DNA from: Paenibacillus faecis
GTDB lineage: Bacteria; Bacillota; Bacilli; Paenibacillales; Paenibacillaceae
Length of the DNA stretch: 64,000 nt
Assembly: GCF_008084145.1 (NCBI RefSeq)
Contig: NZ_VSDO01000001.1
Span: 1,564,840-1,628,839 of the forward strand
Reading direction: 5' to 3'
The translations under genes and the position numbers were made by a program. Under the pieces are notes generated by a model. That model did not search any database, was not told where the DNA came from, and worked only from the letters and a program-made list of their open reading frames with translations. Shown in pieces: positions 9,551 through 17,852 of the stretch. How positions within the stretch are numbered: the stretch's first letter is position 1; each line of letters begins with the position of its first letter.

Positions 9551-10557
9551 GATTTGCCAATTCCTCTCCGGGCGATATACATAAAGAACGGGGCGCCGAG
9601 AGCCGCAGTCATCACGCCGACCGGAAGCTCCTCCGGTATCATGATGAACCTGGCGGCGATATCGGCCAAGAGCAGCAGCGCGGCCCCGAATACGCCGCAA
9701 AAAGGGATCACCCAGCGGTGATCCGTACCGACCAGGTAACGGGCCATGTGCGGTACGACGATGCCGATAAAGCCGATCGGCCCCGCGATGGACACCGAGC
9801 CTCCGGCCAAAATGACGACGATCACGCCGATTCCGATTTTTAAGGCGCCCGTTCGCTGACCCAGGCCTTTGGACGTGTCCTCGCCCATCAGAAGGATGTT
9901 CATCCCCCGGGCCAGCAGCCAGGCGGCGACCCAACAGCCAGCCATATAGGGAAACACGGTGGCGAGCATCTCGGGGGAGCGTCCGGCGATGGTTCCGGTC
10001 AGCCAAAACAGTACCGATCCGAGGCTCTGCCGGTCCAACGCCAGGACCCCCTGGGTAAAAGAAGCGAACAGCGCGGTCATGGCCGAACCGGCAAGCACGA
10101 TTTTGATCGGCGTCAACCCTTCTCTCCCCGCCGAACCCAGGATATAAACCACGCCCGCCGCCGCCGCCGCGCCGACGAAGGAAATCCACATCAACGCCTG
10201 TAAATGGGATACGGACAGGAGCACCGAGGCCGAGACGACGAAGAACCCCGCCCCTGCGTTGATCCCCAGCACGCTCGGAGAAGCGAGCGGATTTCGCGTC
10301 AGCGTCTGCATGATGGCGCCCGCGATGGCCAAGCTCGCTCCGACCGCCGCCGCGATCAAGGCCCGCGGCAGGCGCGTCGTCCGGATCACGATCTGGTCGG
10401 TCACATTGGGGTCGTAACGAAACAAGGCGTCCCAAGCCGTCTCCGGACTGTAATTCATGGCCCCCAGCAGGATGCTTCCGGCCAGTCCCAGCAACAGCGC
10501 CAGCCCTCCTAATATGAATCCCGCGGCTCTTCGCCCGCGTATCGCCCCTGCGCTCAT
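9547..10557 (-). CDS. FecCD-type iron-siderophore ABC permease (first permease)
   Basis: The 336-residue polytopic membrane protein carries the family blocks TTRLPRALIAAAVGASLAIAG, NPLASPSVLGI and GFIGIVVPHMARYLVG. It overlaps the next permease gene by 4 bp (ATGA), a sign of translational coupling. It follows the substrate-binding lipoprotein gene by 27 bp. Its role is import of ferric siderophore across the cytoplasmic membrane. Confidence 0.94.
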   Translation of the reverse strand: MSAGAIRGRRAAGFILGGLALLLGLAGSILLGAMNYSPETAWDALFRYDPNVTDQIVIRTTRLPRALIAAAVGASLAIAGAIMQTLTRNPLASPSVLGINAGAGFFVVSASVLLSVSHLQALMWISFVGAAAAAGVVYILGSAGREGLTPIKIVLAGSAMTALFASFTQGVLALDRQSLGSVLFWLTGTIAGRSPEMLATVFPYMAGCWVAAWLLARGMNILLMGEDTSKGLGQRTGALKIGIGVIVVILAGGSVSIAGPIGFIGIVVPHMARYLVGTDHRWVIPFCGVFGAALLLLADIAARFIMIPEELPVGVMTAALGAPFFMYIARRGIGKS

Positions 10558-10584
10558 TTTTGCCTTCTCCCTATGCCGAAATTT

Positions 10585-11616
10585 TTACTTGATCCCGAAA
10601 ATTTCATAAACATCGTCCAGCATGGAATTCGCCGCCAGTACCCCGCCGCTGAGATTCCAGGTGATCACGTCCACCTCGATATATTTGCCGTTCTTGACGC
10701 CCTTCAAGGTTTTCCAAAGCGGGTGGGACGTCCATTCGTTCCTGGTTGTCTGCGTGTCGTTATCTCCGGGACTGATGCGGGTGATATCGAAAATATAATC
10801 CCCGTCCAGTTGCCCCATTTGCTCCTTGGAGGTCAGATTTACGACCGCTTTGCCTTCCACCATCTGGGCTTCCGGACGCCCGATCCCCAGCTCCTTGAAG
10901 ATGGTTCCGGCAAACCCCGTAGCATAAAAACGGGCGCTGCCGTCATCCTCAAACCGGATAATCGAAACTTTGGTATCTTTCAGCCGATCTCCGGCTTTTT
11001 GTTTGAAGTCCGCTACACGGGCATCCCAATCCGCAATGAGCTGCTGCGCCTCCTTATCCTTATAGAGCGCCTGGGCGCTAAGCTGGAGGTTGTCTTTCCA
11101 ATCGAAAATTTCCTTGGTAATCAGCGTAGGGGCGATTTCGGACAGCTGAGGGTAGATTTTTTCATGGCGCGCTTCCGTACCGATAATTAGATCCGGCTTA
11201 AGCGCTACGATGGCCTCCAGATTCGGCTGATTCTCCTCTCCCAGATCCTTGACCCCCTCCATTTTGTCCCGGAGATAGAGATACCAAGGCTTCTCCTCCC
11301 AGGACTCGACGGCCCCGACCGGTTTCACGCCCAGCGCCGCCGTAATGTCAACCATGCCGTTAAACAGTACAACGACCCGCTCCGGCTTCTTCTCGAGCGT
11401 GATCTCTCCCATGGCATGCTTTATCGTTCTTGGCCCGTCTTCGCCCCCGGTATTCGTTCCGGTTCCGGCTTCTTCCGCCGCTTGGGCGGTTTGGGCTGTA
11501 TTGCCCTTGCCCTTCGTCTCATTGCCGCCGGCGTTGCCGGCACTGTTGGAGTTCCCTCCGCATCCGGCAACCGCCAAGGTTAATATGAGGGCAATGATCA
11601 TTTTGAAGCTTTTCAT
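10585..11616 (-). CDS. iron-siderophore substrate-binding lipoprotein
   Basis: The 343-residue precursor has a lipoprotein signal peptide with lipobox LAVAGC (Cys about residue 18), then a low-complexity Gly/Asn/Thr linker typical of Gram-positive surface lipoproteins. Residues about 65-340 match the FecB/FhuD (periplasmic-binding type III) fold: KPERVVVLF, LKPDLIIGTEARHEKIYPQLSEIAPT-type segments, and the C-terminal helix LDDVYEIFG. Start ATG at 11616 is preceded by GGGAGG; an upstream in-frame ATG overlaps the Fur box and is unlikely. First gene of the operon, directly downstream of a Fur operator. Confidence 0.93.
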   Translation of the reverse strand: MKSFKMIIALILTLAVAGCGGNSNSAGNAGGNETKGKGNTAQTAQAAEEAGTGTNTGGEDGPRTIKHAMGEITLEKKPERVVVLFNGMVDITAALGVKPVGAVESWEEKPWYLYLRDKMEGVKDLGEENQPNLEAIVALKPDLIIGTEARHEKIYPQLSEIAPTLITKEIFDWKDNLQLSAQALYKDKEAQQLIADWDARVADFKQKAGDRLKDTKVSIIRFEDDGSARFYATGFAGTIFKELGIGRPEAQMVEGKAVVNLTSKEQMGQLDGDYIFDITRISPGDNDTQTTRNEWTSHPLWKTLKGVKNGKYIEVDVITWNLSGGVLAANSMLDDVYEIFGIK

Positions 11617-11646
11617 CGTATGGCCTCCCGTAGTAACAATTCTATT

Positions 11647-11665
11647 GATAATGATTATCGATATC
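11647..11665 (-). promoter_or_regulatory. Fur box controlling the siderophore operon
   Basis: The 19 bases GATAATGATTATCGATATC match 17 of 19 positions of the classical Fur consensus (GATAATGATTATCATTATC). It lies 31 bp upstream of the binding-protein start, where Fur-Fe would block transcription under iron-replete conditions. Confidence 0.88.
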
Positions 11666-11749
11666 AATATACTATCGGACCGGCTTAATGTACATGACTG
11701 ATTTTATCCTTTTGCCGCATCAATTTTATCCGGCGAAGTTCGGACAATA

Positions 11750-11784
11750 GCAAAAGCCCCATCCTCAACGGATGGGCCTTTTGC
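11750..11784 (-). terminator. intrinsic terminator after the cyclase gene
   Basis: The hairpin arms GCAAAAGCCCCATCC and GGATGGGCCTTTTGC leave a T-rich 3' arm when read on the minus strand. It lies about 90 bp after the cyclase-family stop codon. Confidence 0.8.
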
Positions 11785-11876
11785 TGCTAACCGGGCTATA
11801 AACCGGTAGTTTCGATTAACGAGGAACGAGAGGTTCTCCCGGTAATAAAAAATAAAAAAGTGATTTATAAGGCTAC

Positions 11877-12614
11877 TCAGGGCAGAATCGCGAAAGAGCG
11901 TACCGGGAAGCCCGACGCTCGTTCCGCTTTGGGCACGATATTGAAAATAACCGCACCCTTCGGGGGAACAAGATCGAGGTTTTTCAGCAGCTCGACTTGA
12001 TACGTATCCCGCTCCAGCACGTAATATTCGCCGAGCAGCGCGCCGTTCTTCGTGTAGTCCGCAGCCGAATCGGTGTCAAAGGTCTCATGACCGATCGCTT
12101 TAACCCCGCGCTGCCGGAACAGAAATTCCAGAGCCTCCATCGACCAGCCGGGCGCGTGATTGTTCCCGTCCGCGTCTTTGTTCTCGAAGCGCTCCTGGCT
12201 CGGCCAGCGTTTGCTCCAGTCCGTACGCAGGGCGACGAAGCTTCCCGCCTCGATCTCGCCGTGCTCGGCTTCAAACGCCAGGATATCCGCGACGGACAAG
12301 GAATAATCGGCATCGGCCGCGGCTTCCTCGGACTTGTCGATGACGATGAGCGGCAGCACGAGTTCCTTGAGCCCGAGCTCGTCGAGGTAACGGGCATCCC
12401 GTACGAAATGAATCGGGGCGTCCAGATGCGTGCCGTATTGGCCGGGGAAAGTAAAACTTTGGGCGAAAAAGCCGTCATCGTGCGTGAACAGCGTCTTGAA
12501 TTCCGCGGCCGCAAATGCCGCAAAATGCGGTGAATCCGGACCGAACGTATGGGTCAGATCGATCCATTCTTTTTCCTTAATCAACTTCAGGGCCTGCAGC
12601 AGTTCGTTCGACAT
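11877..12614 (-). CDS. cyclase-family (kynurenine formamidase-like) metal hydrolase
   Basis: The 245-residue protein has the cyclase-family metal-binding signature GTHLDAPIHF (residues about 60-69), the second motif GHETFDTD and a HSFGP-like N-terminal block (DLTHTFGPDSPHF). Members hydrolyse amide or imide bonds (N-formylkynurenine, isatin, cyclic imides) with Mn or Zn. The tryptophan-degradation partners kynU and kynA are absent, so a kynurenine role is unlikely to be readable from context. It lies 79 bp downstream of the CYTH gene on the same strand. Confidence 0.87.
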   Translation of the reverse strand: MSNELLQALKLIKEKEWIDLTHTFGPDSPHFAAFAAAEFKTLFTHDDGFFAQSFTFPGQYGTHLDAPIHFVRDARYLDELGLKELVLPLIVIDKSEEAAADADYSLSVADILAFEAEHGEIEAGSFVALRTDWSKRWPSQERFENKDADGNNHAPGWSMEALEFLFRQRGVKAIGHETFDTDSAADYTKNGALLGEYYVLERDTYQVELLKNLDLVPPKGAVIFNIVPKAERASGFPVRSFAILP

Positions 12615-12693
12615 ACCCTCACCTCTCGGATTATGTATTGGATTAGTCCGTCGGAACGTCTCTTTCCGCGGACCTGTGATGCATTAAACCACA

Positions 12694-13197
12694 TTAAATC
12701 TGCTTCCTGCCCTGCAATTCACGCCAGATCCGTTTGTTGCTGTATTGTTTGTCCGTGCTGATGTCCGGACCGAACCAATCGGGAGGGACAAAACCGGTCG
12801 CTTCTTCCTCGGAACCGAACTCGACCTCCAAGACCGCCATCTGGATCTGATGGTAGCTGTCGATCTCGATCTGGATACCGTTCCAGCGGGCCGTCAGCCG
12901 CTTTTTGACCAAAGGAACCGCACGGCGGATATGGATCATCTGCTCGTATAGCCCGGCGGAGATATCATATTCGATTTCCTCGCGGGCCAGACCGAATCCC
13001 CGTTTGAAAGTATGCGTGTACGTAACGTCTCCGGTAGCGAGATCTTTGATTTTTCTCACTCTAAGCTCCTGATCACCGTCGAGGGCAAGATACGTTTGAT
13101 CGATCACCTGTTCTTTCAGGACCTCTATCACGCCTTCTTCAAGAAGCGTTTTCGGATACTCCGGAAGCAGAAATTTCCGTTCGATTTCAAGAGCCAT
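12694..13197 (-). CDS. CYTH-domain protein (triphosphate tunnel metalloenzyme family)
   Basis: The 167-residue protein begins with the CYTH signature ExExK (EIERK, residues 4-8). It continues with alternating charged strands (DQELRVRKI, YTHTFKRG, EIEYDIS, ALLEVEFGSEEEA-like) that line the tunnel. Family members are tripolyphosphatases, thiamine triphosphatases or class IV adenylate cyclases. The short single-domain form in Firmicutes is most often a tri/polyphosphatase. Function beyond the fold cannot be read. The gene has an AAGGAGAAG site before the ATG. Confidence 0.88.
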   Translation of the reverse strand: MALEIERKFLLPEYPKTLLEEGVIEVLKEQVIDQTYLALDGDQELRVRKIKDLATGDVTYTHTFKRGFGLAREEIEYDISAGLYEQMIHIRRAVPLVKKRLTARWNGIQIEIDSYHQIQMAVLEVEFGSEEEATGFVPPDWFGPDISTDKQYSNKRIWRELQGRKQI

Positions 13198-13305
13198 GCT
13201 TCACTTCTCCTTATTCTTGTTCTTGGATTCTGTACCCAGTTTATCACAGAACAGCGGCGGTCGACGACCTCTGGAATGCTAAAGAACGAACAGGGGGGGA
13301 GCGAA

Positions 13306-13346
13306 GGTGATGGCGATGCGATGGTGATGGTGATGGTGATGGCGAT
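13306..13346. repeat. GGTGAT hexanucleotide microsatellite
   Basis: About six imperfect copies of a GATGGT/GATGGC hexamer lie in the non-coding stretch upstream of the CYTH gene. No ORF with a credible ribosome binding site reads through them. This begins a roughly 970-bp intergenic region (13198-14168) that otherwise holds elements C1 and B1. Confidence 0.8.
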
Positions 13347-13374
13347 TAACCCCTTAAGGCGAAAAAACTGCTAT

Positions 13375-13761
13375 ATAGGTTGAACTAAAGAATTGGCGTT
13401 CGGCAAGGATATGATAGGGTTTTGGATACACGTTGCCAACATCCACAATTGTAGATATCAGGTCCCACGTCGGAATCTACACCACATTAACGGGAAAAAT
13501 TCCTGTTAATTTACCGCTCTTGGCTCTTCGATCAGATTTAGCTGGAAAAGTTCCATCTATTTTGCGGCCCTACTGCTGATATACACGATTTCAAGCCAAT
13601 TAGCGGGAGGTTTTCCAGCTAATTCGCCTCTGCAGCCGCATAAGCACTAAATTAACGGGAAGAATTCCCTCTAATTCGAACCAAACCATTAGTTGAAAGT
13701 CAAGAGTGTGCCAAAGAACACTTTACACCGCTGTCTAGTATGCAAACCAATAGTTCAACCT
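13375..13761. repeat. family C element, copy C1, with terminal inverted repeats
   Basis: About 315 bp (13375-13689) is repeated almost base for base at 43239-43552 in the same orientation. It contains four palindromes of the type ATTAACGGGAA..TTCC.GTTAAT, with TTA cores at 13487, 13538, 13600 and 13652 (spacing 51, 62, 52). The left end TAGGTTGAACTA (13377) is matched in inverted form by TAGTTCAACCTA, allowing a 4-base gap, at the right end (about 13750-13761). This gives a MITE-like outline of about 385 bp. No transposase gene lies inside. Confidence 0.85.
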
Positions 13762-13765
13762 AATA

Positions 13766-13948
13766 TAACGGAAATAGGAGCGGCTATTTTTGCAAAAGCG
13801 GCCCATTTCAAACTTTAACGGAAATAATAGCTGCTATTCGGCCGAAATCAGCCTGTTTTCGTGGTGAATGCAGAAAATAGGCGCTACCATTTCCGTTAGG
13901 ATCGCGAGAAGCGCGTTTTGGACAGAATAGCGTCTCCTGTTTCCGTTA
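13766..13948. repeat. family B element, copy B1 (four units, inverted pairs)
   Basis: Two units TAACGGAAATA..GCTATT begin near 13766 and 13816. Two inverted units AATAG.GC..TTTCCGTTA end near 13898 and 13948. Unit 1 is about 22/25 complementary to unit 4 and unit 2 pairs similarly with unit 3, so the whole 183 bp is a large imperfect inverted repeat. The same unit type makes up the 1-kb array at 52497-53455. Confidence 0.82.
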
Positions 13949-14168
13949 AAATTTCACCCCGAGGAGGTTGAGGTGAATGCGAAGAGGGGCCATCGGCACA
14001 ATTCCCAACAATAAAGGTAAGTCGACAAAAGAAAACTAGCTAATTCCGAACAAGTATCTAAACTATTTGTTAGAGCAACTACTACAGCTCGAGGAATTGA
14101 AAAATTCGTTTCTTAAATTATGAGATATTTTCAAGTCATCAATCGTGTTGTAATCAGGAGGCGAATAA

Positions 14169-14672
14169 ATGGAAAACAATTCTTTATTGCGTACGGATAA
14201 AGAATTGGCTGAACTCTATCAACGGCATGTCGATCATGTATACAGGCTAAGCTATATCTATTTGAAAAATCCCGTTGATGCAGAAGACGCTGTTCAATCT
14301 GTATTTCTAAAACTGATCAAATCTCAAATGGTTTTTAATGACCCCGAGCATGAAAAAGCGTGGCTGATGGTAACCACTAGAAATTACTGCAAAGACATAC
14401 TTAAAAACTGGTGGAAAACCCGTCGCGTGGGGATAGACGCAATACCAGAAATTTCTTCTTGGAATAGCGAAGAGCCATCGGGGAAGGCTCTTGCTAAACT
14501 ACTTTCTCTTCCCGAAAAATACAAAATCGTTTTATATCTCTACTATATTGAGGAATACTCGGTAAAAGAAATATCGGAGATGTTAGGACACAAAGAAAGT
14601 ACGATCCAAACCCAACTATCCAGAGGCCGCGAACGCCTTAAAATTGACTTGGGAGGGAACTACCATGAGTAA
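14169..14672 (+). CDS. ECF-type RNA polymerase sigma factor
   Basis: The 167-residue protein has region 2 (YRLSYIYLKNPVDAEDAVQSVF, core-binding and -10 recognition) at residues about 22-45. Region 4 (SVKEISEMLGHKESTIQTQLSRGR) is at about residues 130-155. RBS AGGAGG is 7 bases before the ATG. It overlaps the downstream DUF4179 gene by 8 bp, so both are co-transcribed and probably coupled. The pair is clearly more AT-rich than its neighbours, which suggests recent acquisition. A weak TTGAAA/TATGAG promoter (16-bp spacing) lies at 14097-14124. Confidence 0.93.
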   Translation: MENNSLLRTDKELAELYQRHVDHVYRLSYIYLKNPVDAEDAVQSVFLKLIKSQMVFNDPEHEKAWLMVTTRNYCKDILKNWWKTRRVGIDAIPEISSWNSEEPSGKALAKLLSLPEKYKIVLYLYYIEEYSVKEISEMLGHKESTIQTQLSRGRERLKIDLGGNYHE

Positions 14673-15699
14673 CAAAAATATCAATCGGCTGGTTGAAGCC
14701 CTTACGCCAACTACTGAACAAAAAGAAAAAATGTTTCAGAATATTTTGGTGCAAAGCCAGAACGAAAGCACAAGGCGCAGAGGACTTCCTCCTATGAAAC
14801 ACGTAAGATCTGCAGTATTGGCTGCTGTGCTGATGGTTTGTTTAACTACAACAGCTTTTGCAGTGGCATACCTGGGATTAGATGAAACATTTTTAAAATT
14901 TCTTAATCCAGTCAATCACGAGCAGGTAGAATATTTGTCAAATGGTGCTTACGTGGTTGACAAACAAGTCGCAAACGAGAATGGAACGCTTACCATTAAG
15001 CAAGTTATTGGTGACAGCAATCTGACCTATATCTTAATGGACTTCACGGCTCCGAAAGGCACCGTTTTAAATGCAGCGCGATACCGTTTTATGGTTGACA
15101 CGATGACGACAGATCAGGACACTCAAAGTTACGGGTTTGAGATGGTCGACGACGGAAATCCGATTGACAATAAAATTAGCCTGGTTATGAGTATTATGAC
15201 CAAAAATTCAATAGCAGGCCAAACCGTTCATTTCAAATTAAAAGATTTACAAGCAGCAGATCCGCTTCCCGGGGTTTTTGAAACGGTCATACCGGGTTCT
15301 TGGGAAACTTCCTTTAAGCTGGATTTCAAAGAGTACTCTACCCTTTATCAGATCGATCAAAACATTACCATGTTTGGTTATAGGGCAGTATTAAAAACGA
15401 TCTCCGTCTCACCCATTTCGATTTCTTTAAAAATTGAAGGTCAATCATTGAAAGAGATTGATGAGGTAGCCGGAAGATTAAGGAAGTCCAATGTAAATGG
15501 ATTTGAATATTTGGATAACTACCCGATCACGATAAACTATAAAGATGGCACCGCAGAAACGACAAGTATTTTTACCGGATGGACTTTAACGGAATTTGGG
15601 GTTCAAATGCTTACGATCAAAACTTTTGAAAATGTTATAAATGATAAAGAAATCGCATCAATCGTTTTTTTTGATAAAGTAATTCCGATTAATAACTGA
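14665..15699 (+). CDS. DUF4179-family membrane protein, probable anti-sigma factor
   Basis: The 344-residue protein has a short cytoplasmic N-terminus, one membrane helix (SAVLAAVLMVCLTTTAFAVAY, residues about 43-63) and a large extracytoplasmic beta-rich domain with DUF4179 features. Its position directly after, and overlapping, an ECF sigma gene is the standard arrangement of a cognate anti-sigma factor. The start is the ATG at 14665 with GGGAGG 9 bases upstream; the frame's earlier ATG lies inside the sigma gene. Which signal the outer domain senses cannot be told. Confidence 0.82.
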   Translation: MSNKNINRLVEALTPTTEQKEKMFQNILVQSQNESTRRRGLPPMKHVRSAVLAAVLMVCLTTTAFAVAYLGLDETFLKFLNPVNHEQVEYLSNGAYVVDKQVANENGTLTIKQVIGDSNLTYILMDFTAPKGTVLNAARYRFMVDTMTTDQDTQSYGFEMVDDGNPIDNKISLVMSIMTKNSIAGQTVHFKLKDLQAADPLPGVFETVIPGSWETSFKLDFKEYSTLYQIDQNITMFGYRAVLKTISVSPISISLKIEGQSLKEIDEVAGRLRKSNVNGFEYLDNYPITINYKDGTAETTSIFTGWTLTEFGVQMLTIKTFENVINDKEIASIVFFDKVIPINN

Positions 15700-15812
15700 A
15701 TCTCTACTACAGTACTAATGACCTCATTAAATTAAGCGTCGAATTCTCTCAGGCGTGCATAGCATAGCTAGGCCCGCTTGGGGTTATTTGGCGCTTAGCA
15801 AAAACAACAAAA

Positions 15813-15843
15813 CCCCCCGCCTGGATAAACTCAAGCGAGGGGC
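15813..15843 (-). terminator. intrinsic terminator of htpG
   Basis: Read on the minus strand, an 11-bp stem with two G-U pairs (CCCCTCGCTTG / CAGGCGGGG) is followed by TTTTGTTGTTTTT. It begins 12 bp after the htpG stop. Confidence 0.85.
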
Positions 15844-15854
15844 TCTGCCCTATT

Positions 15855-17735
15855 TTAAACCATCACTTTGCAAATGTTGTTCGTGAACTCCACCGGATCC
15901 TCCACCGGCAGCCCTTCGATCAGGCGAGCCTGATTGTAGAGCAGGTTGGTGTACAGTCCCAGCTTCTCTTTATCCTGTTCAAAGGCATCCTTCAAAGAGT
16001 GGAACACCTCGTGGCCGACGTTGATTTCCAGTACTTTGTCCGCCTTGACGTCTTGCCCGCTAGGCATGGCGTTCAGCACTTTCTCCATCTCGATGGAGAC
16101 TTCGCCCTCGGCGGACAGGCAGACCGGATGGGTCTTCAGGCGTTTGGAAGCCTTGACCGCTTTGACTTTGCCCGCGAGCAGCCGGCTCATTTCTTCGAAG
16201 AGCTCTTTGTTCGCGGTTTCGGCCTCTTTGCTGTCCTTGTCGCCTTCTTCCGGCTCGATGCCGAGATCGCCGCTCGATACGGATTTGAAATCTTTGCCCT
16301 TATAATTGAGGATCATTTTAATGGCAAACTCGTCGATATCGTCCGTGAAATAAAGGATTTCGTACCCTTTATCCAGCACCAGCTCGGTTTGCGGCAGTTT
16401 TTCCAAACGGTCCACGGATTCGCCGGCGGCGTAGTAAATGTACTTCTGATCCTCGGGCATCCGGGAGACGTATTCGTCCAGGGTAACCAGCTTTTTCTCC
16501 TTGGAGGAAGTGAACAGCAGCAGGTCCTGGAGCACTTCCTTGTTCATGCCGTAATCGTTGTAGACGCCGAACTTGAGCTGACGGCCGAACGAAGCATAAA
16601 ATTTTTCGTACTTTTCCCGGTCGTCTTTCAGCACGCTTTGCAGTTGGCTTTTGATTTTGCTCTGGATGTTCTTGGCGATCAGCTTCAATTGCCGGTCATG
16701 CTGCAGAAGCTCGCGGGAAATATTCAGGGAAAGGTCCTCGGAATCGACCATCCCTTTCACGAAGCTGAAGTAATCCGGCAGCAGGTCGCCGCATTTCTCC
16801 ATAATCAGGACGCCGTTGGAGTACAGCTCCAGCCCTTTTTCGTATTCCTTGGTGTAATAGTCGAACGGCGTCTTCTCCGGGATGAACAGAATCGCGTTGT
16901 AAACGACCGCCCCGTCCGCCTTGATATGGATATGCGAAATCGGCTTGTCAAAGCCGTACCGTTTCTCCATGTAGAAGTTCTCGTAATCCTCGTCCGTCAG
17001 CTCGCTTTTGTTTTTTCGCCAGATCGGCACCATGCTGTTGAGGGTTTGCTCTTCCTTGACTTCTTCAAACTCGCCCTCGCTGCCCTCTTTCGGCCGATGG
17101 GTGGTTACATCCATTTTGATCGGATAGCGGATGAAGTCCGAATATTTCTTAATGATCGATTTCAGGCGATACTCTTCCAAAAACTCATCGTATTGGTCGT
17201 CCTCGGTGTTCGGTTTGATGTGCAAAATAATCTCGGTTCCGACGGACGCCTTCTCCGCCTCGTCAATGGTGTAACCGTCCGCACCGGTCGATTCCCACTT
17301 ATAAGCTTCCTCGCCGCCCAAAGCGCGGCTGAGAACGGTAACCTTGTCCGCCACCATAAAGGCGGAATAGAAGCCGACACCGAATTGCCCGATAATGTTG
17401 TGGCCGTCCTTCGCTTCATTCTCGTTCTTAAAAGCCAGCGATCCGCTCTTGGCGATGATCCCCAGGTTATTCTCCAGTTCTTCCTTCGTCATCCCGATCC
17501 CGGTATCGGAGATGGTCAACGTGCGGTTGTCCTTATCCACCGTCAGCTTGATGTAATAATCGTCTTTATTGAACGTTAAATTCTCGTCCGTGAGCGCTTT
17601 GTAGTAGATCTTATCGATGGCGTCGCTGCTGTTGGAAATCAATTCTCTTAAAAAGATTTCCCGCTGCGTATAAATGGAGTTGATCATCATTTCCAGCAAT
17701 CGTTTCGATTCAGCCTTAAATTGCTTCTTTGCCAT
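15855..17735 (-). CDS. htpG: chaperone protein HtpG (Hsp90)
   Basis: The 626-residue cytosolic chaperone is full length. The GHKL ATPase domain is at the N-terminus ([34 protein letters not shown]). The middle domain ([11 protein letters not shown]) and C-terminal dimerisation domain are intact. It helps fold stress-damaged clients in an ATP-driven clamp cycle. The correct start is ATG at 17735 (MAKKQF), with GGAAGGAG upstream; an in-frame ATG further up overlaps the operator. It is preceded by a perfect CIRCE element and a good vegetative promoter, and followed by a terminator. Confidence 0.97.
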   Translation of the reverse strand: MAKKQFKAESKRLLEMMINSIYTQREIFLRELISNSSDAIDKIYYKALTDENLTFNKDDYYIKLTVDKDNRTLTISDTGIGMTKEELENNLGIIAKSGSLAFKNENEAKDGHNIIGQFGVGFYSAFMVADKVTVLSRALGGEEAYKWESTGADGYTIDEAEKASVGTEIILHIKPNTEDDQYDEFLEEYRLKSIIKKYSDFIRYPIKMDVTTHRPKEGSEGEFEEVKEEQTLNSMVPIWRKNKSELTDEDYENFYMEKRYGFDKPISHIHIKADGAVVYNAILFIPEKTPFDYYTKEYEKGLELYSNGVLIMEKCGDLLPDYFSFVKGMVDSEDLSLNISRELLQHDRQLKLIAKNIQSKIKSQLQSVLKDDREKYEKFYASFGRQLKFGVYNDYGMNKEVLQDLLLFTSSKEKKLVTLDEYVSRMPEDQKYIYYAAGESVDRLEKLPQTELVLDKGYEILYFTDDIDEFAIKMILNYKGKDFKSVSSGDLGIEPEEGDKDSKEAETANKELFEEMSRLLAGKVKAVKASKRLKTHPVCLSAEGEVSIEMEKVLNAMPSGQDVKADKVLEINVGHEVFHSLKDAFEQDKEKLGLYTNLLYNQARLIEGLPVEDPVEFTNNICKVMV

Positions 17736-17767
17736 GATTGGGCTCCTTCCTTCCAGTGAACAATATA

Positions 17768-17794
17768 TTAGCACTCTAAGAATCAGAGTGCTAA
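17768..17794 (-). promoter_or_regulatory. CIRCE operator (HrcA site) upstream of htpG
   Basis: The sequence TTAGCACTC-N9-GAGTGCTAA is a perfect 9-9-9 CIRCE inverted repeat. It lies just downstream of the expected transcription start and 32 bp before the htpG ATG. It predicts direct repression of htpG by HrcA. Confidence 0.96.
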
Positions 17795-17806
17795 CGATCT
17801 ACTTCT

Positions 17807-17835
17807 ATATTAATTTTCCCTTTTTTTGATGTCAA
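17807..17835 (-). promoter_or_regulatory. sigma-A-type promoter of htpG
   Basis: On the minus strand a consensus -35 (TTGACA, 17830-17835) is separated by 17 bp from a -10 (TAATAT, 17807-17812), immediately upstream of the CIRCE element. Confidence 0.75.
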
Positions 17836-17852
17836 TATCAGGGCGTTCAATT

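Noticed and set aside
8513-9721. Long plus-strand open frame (402 residues) opposite the permease genes
   Set aside because: Arg/Gln/Gly-rich composition typical of an antisense frame in GC-rich DNA; no ribosome site.
8561-10435. 624-residue open frame appearing to fuse two permeases
   Set aside because: Its first part is out of frame with the upstream permease gene and codes for Arg/Gly-rich noise; the real start is the ATG at 9550.
13198-14168. Small genes in the intergenic stretch
   Set aside because: No frame with start and ribosome site; the stretch is filled by the microsatellite and elements C1 and B1.
15999-17579. 526-residue plus-strand frame opposite htpG
   Set aside because: Complementary shadow of htpG codons; no start site or motif.
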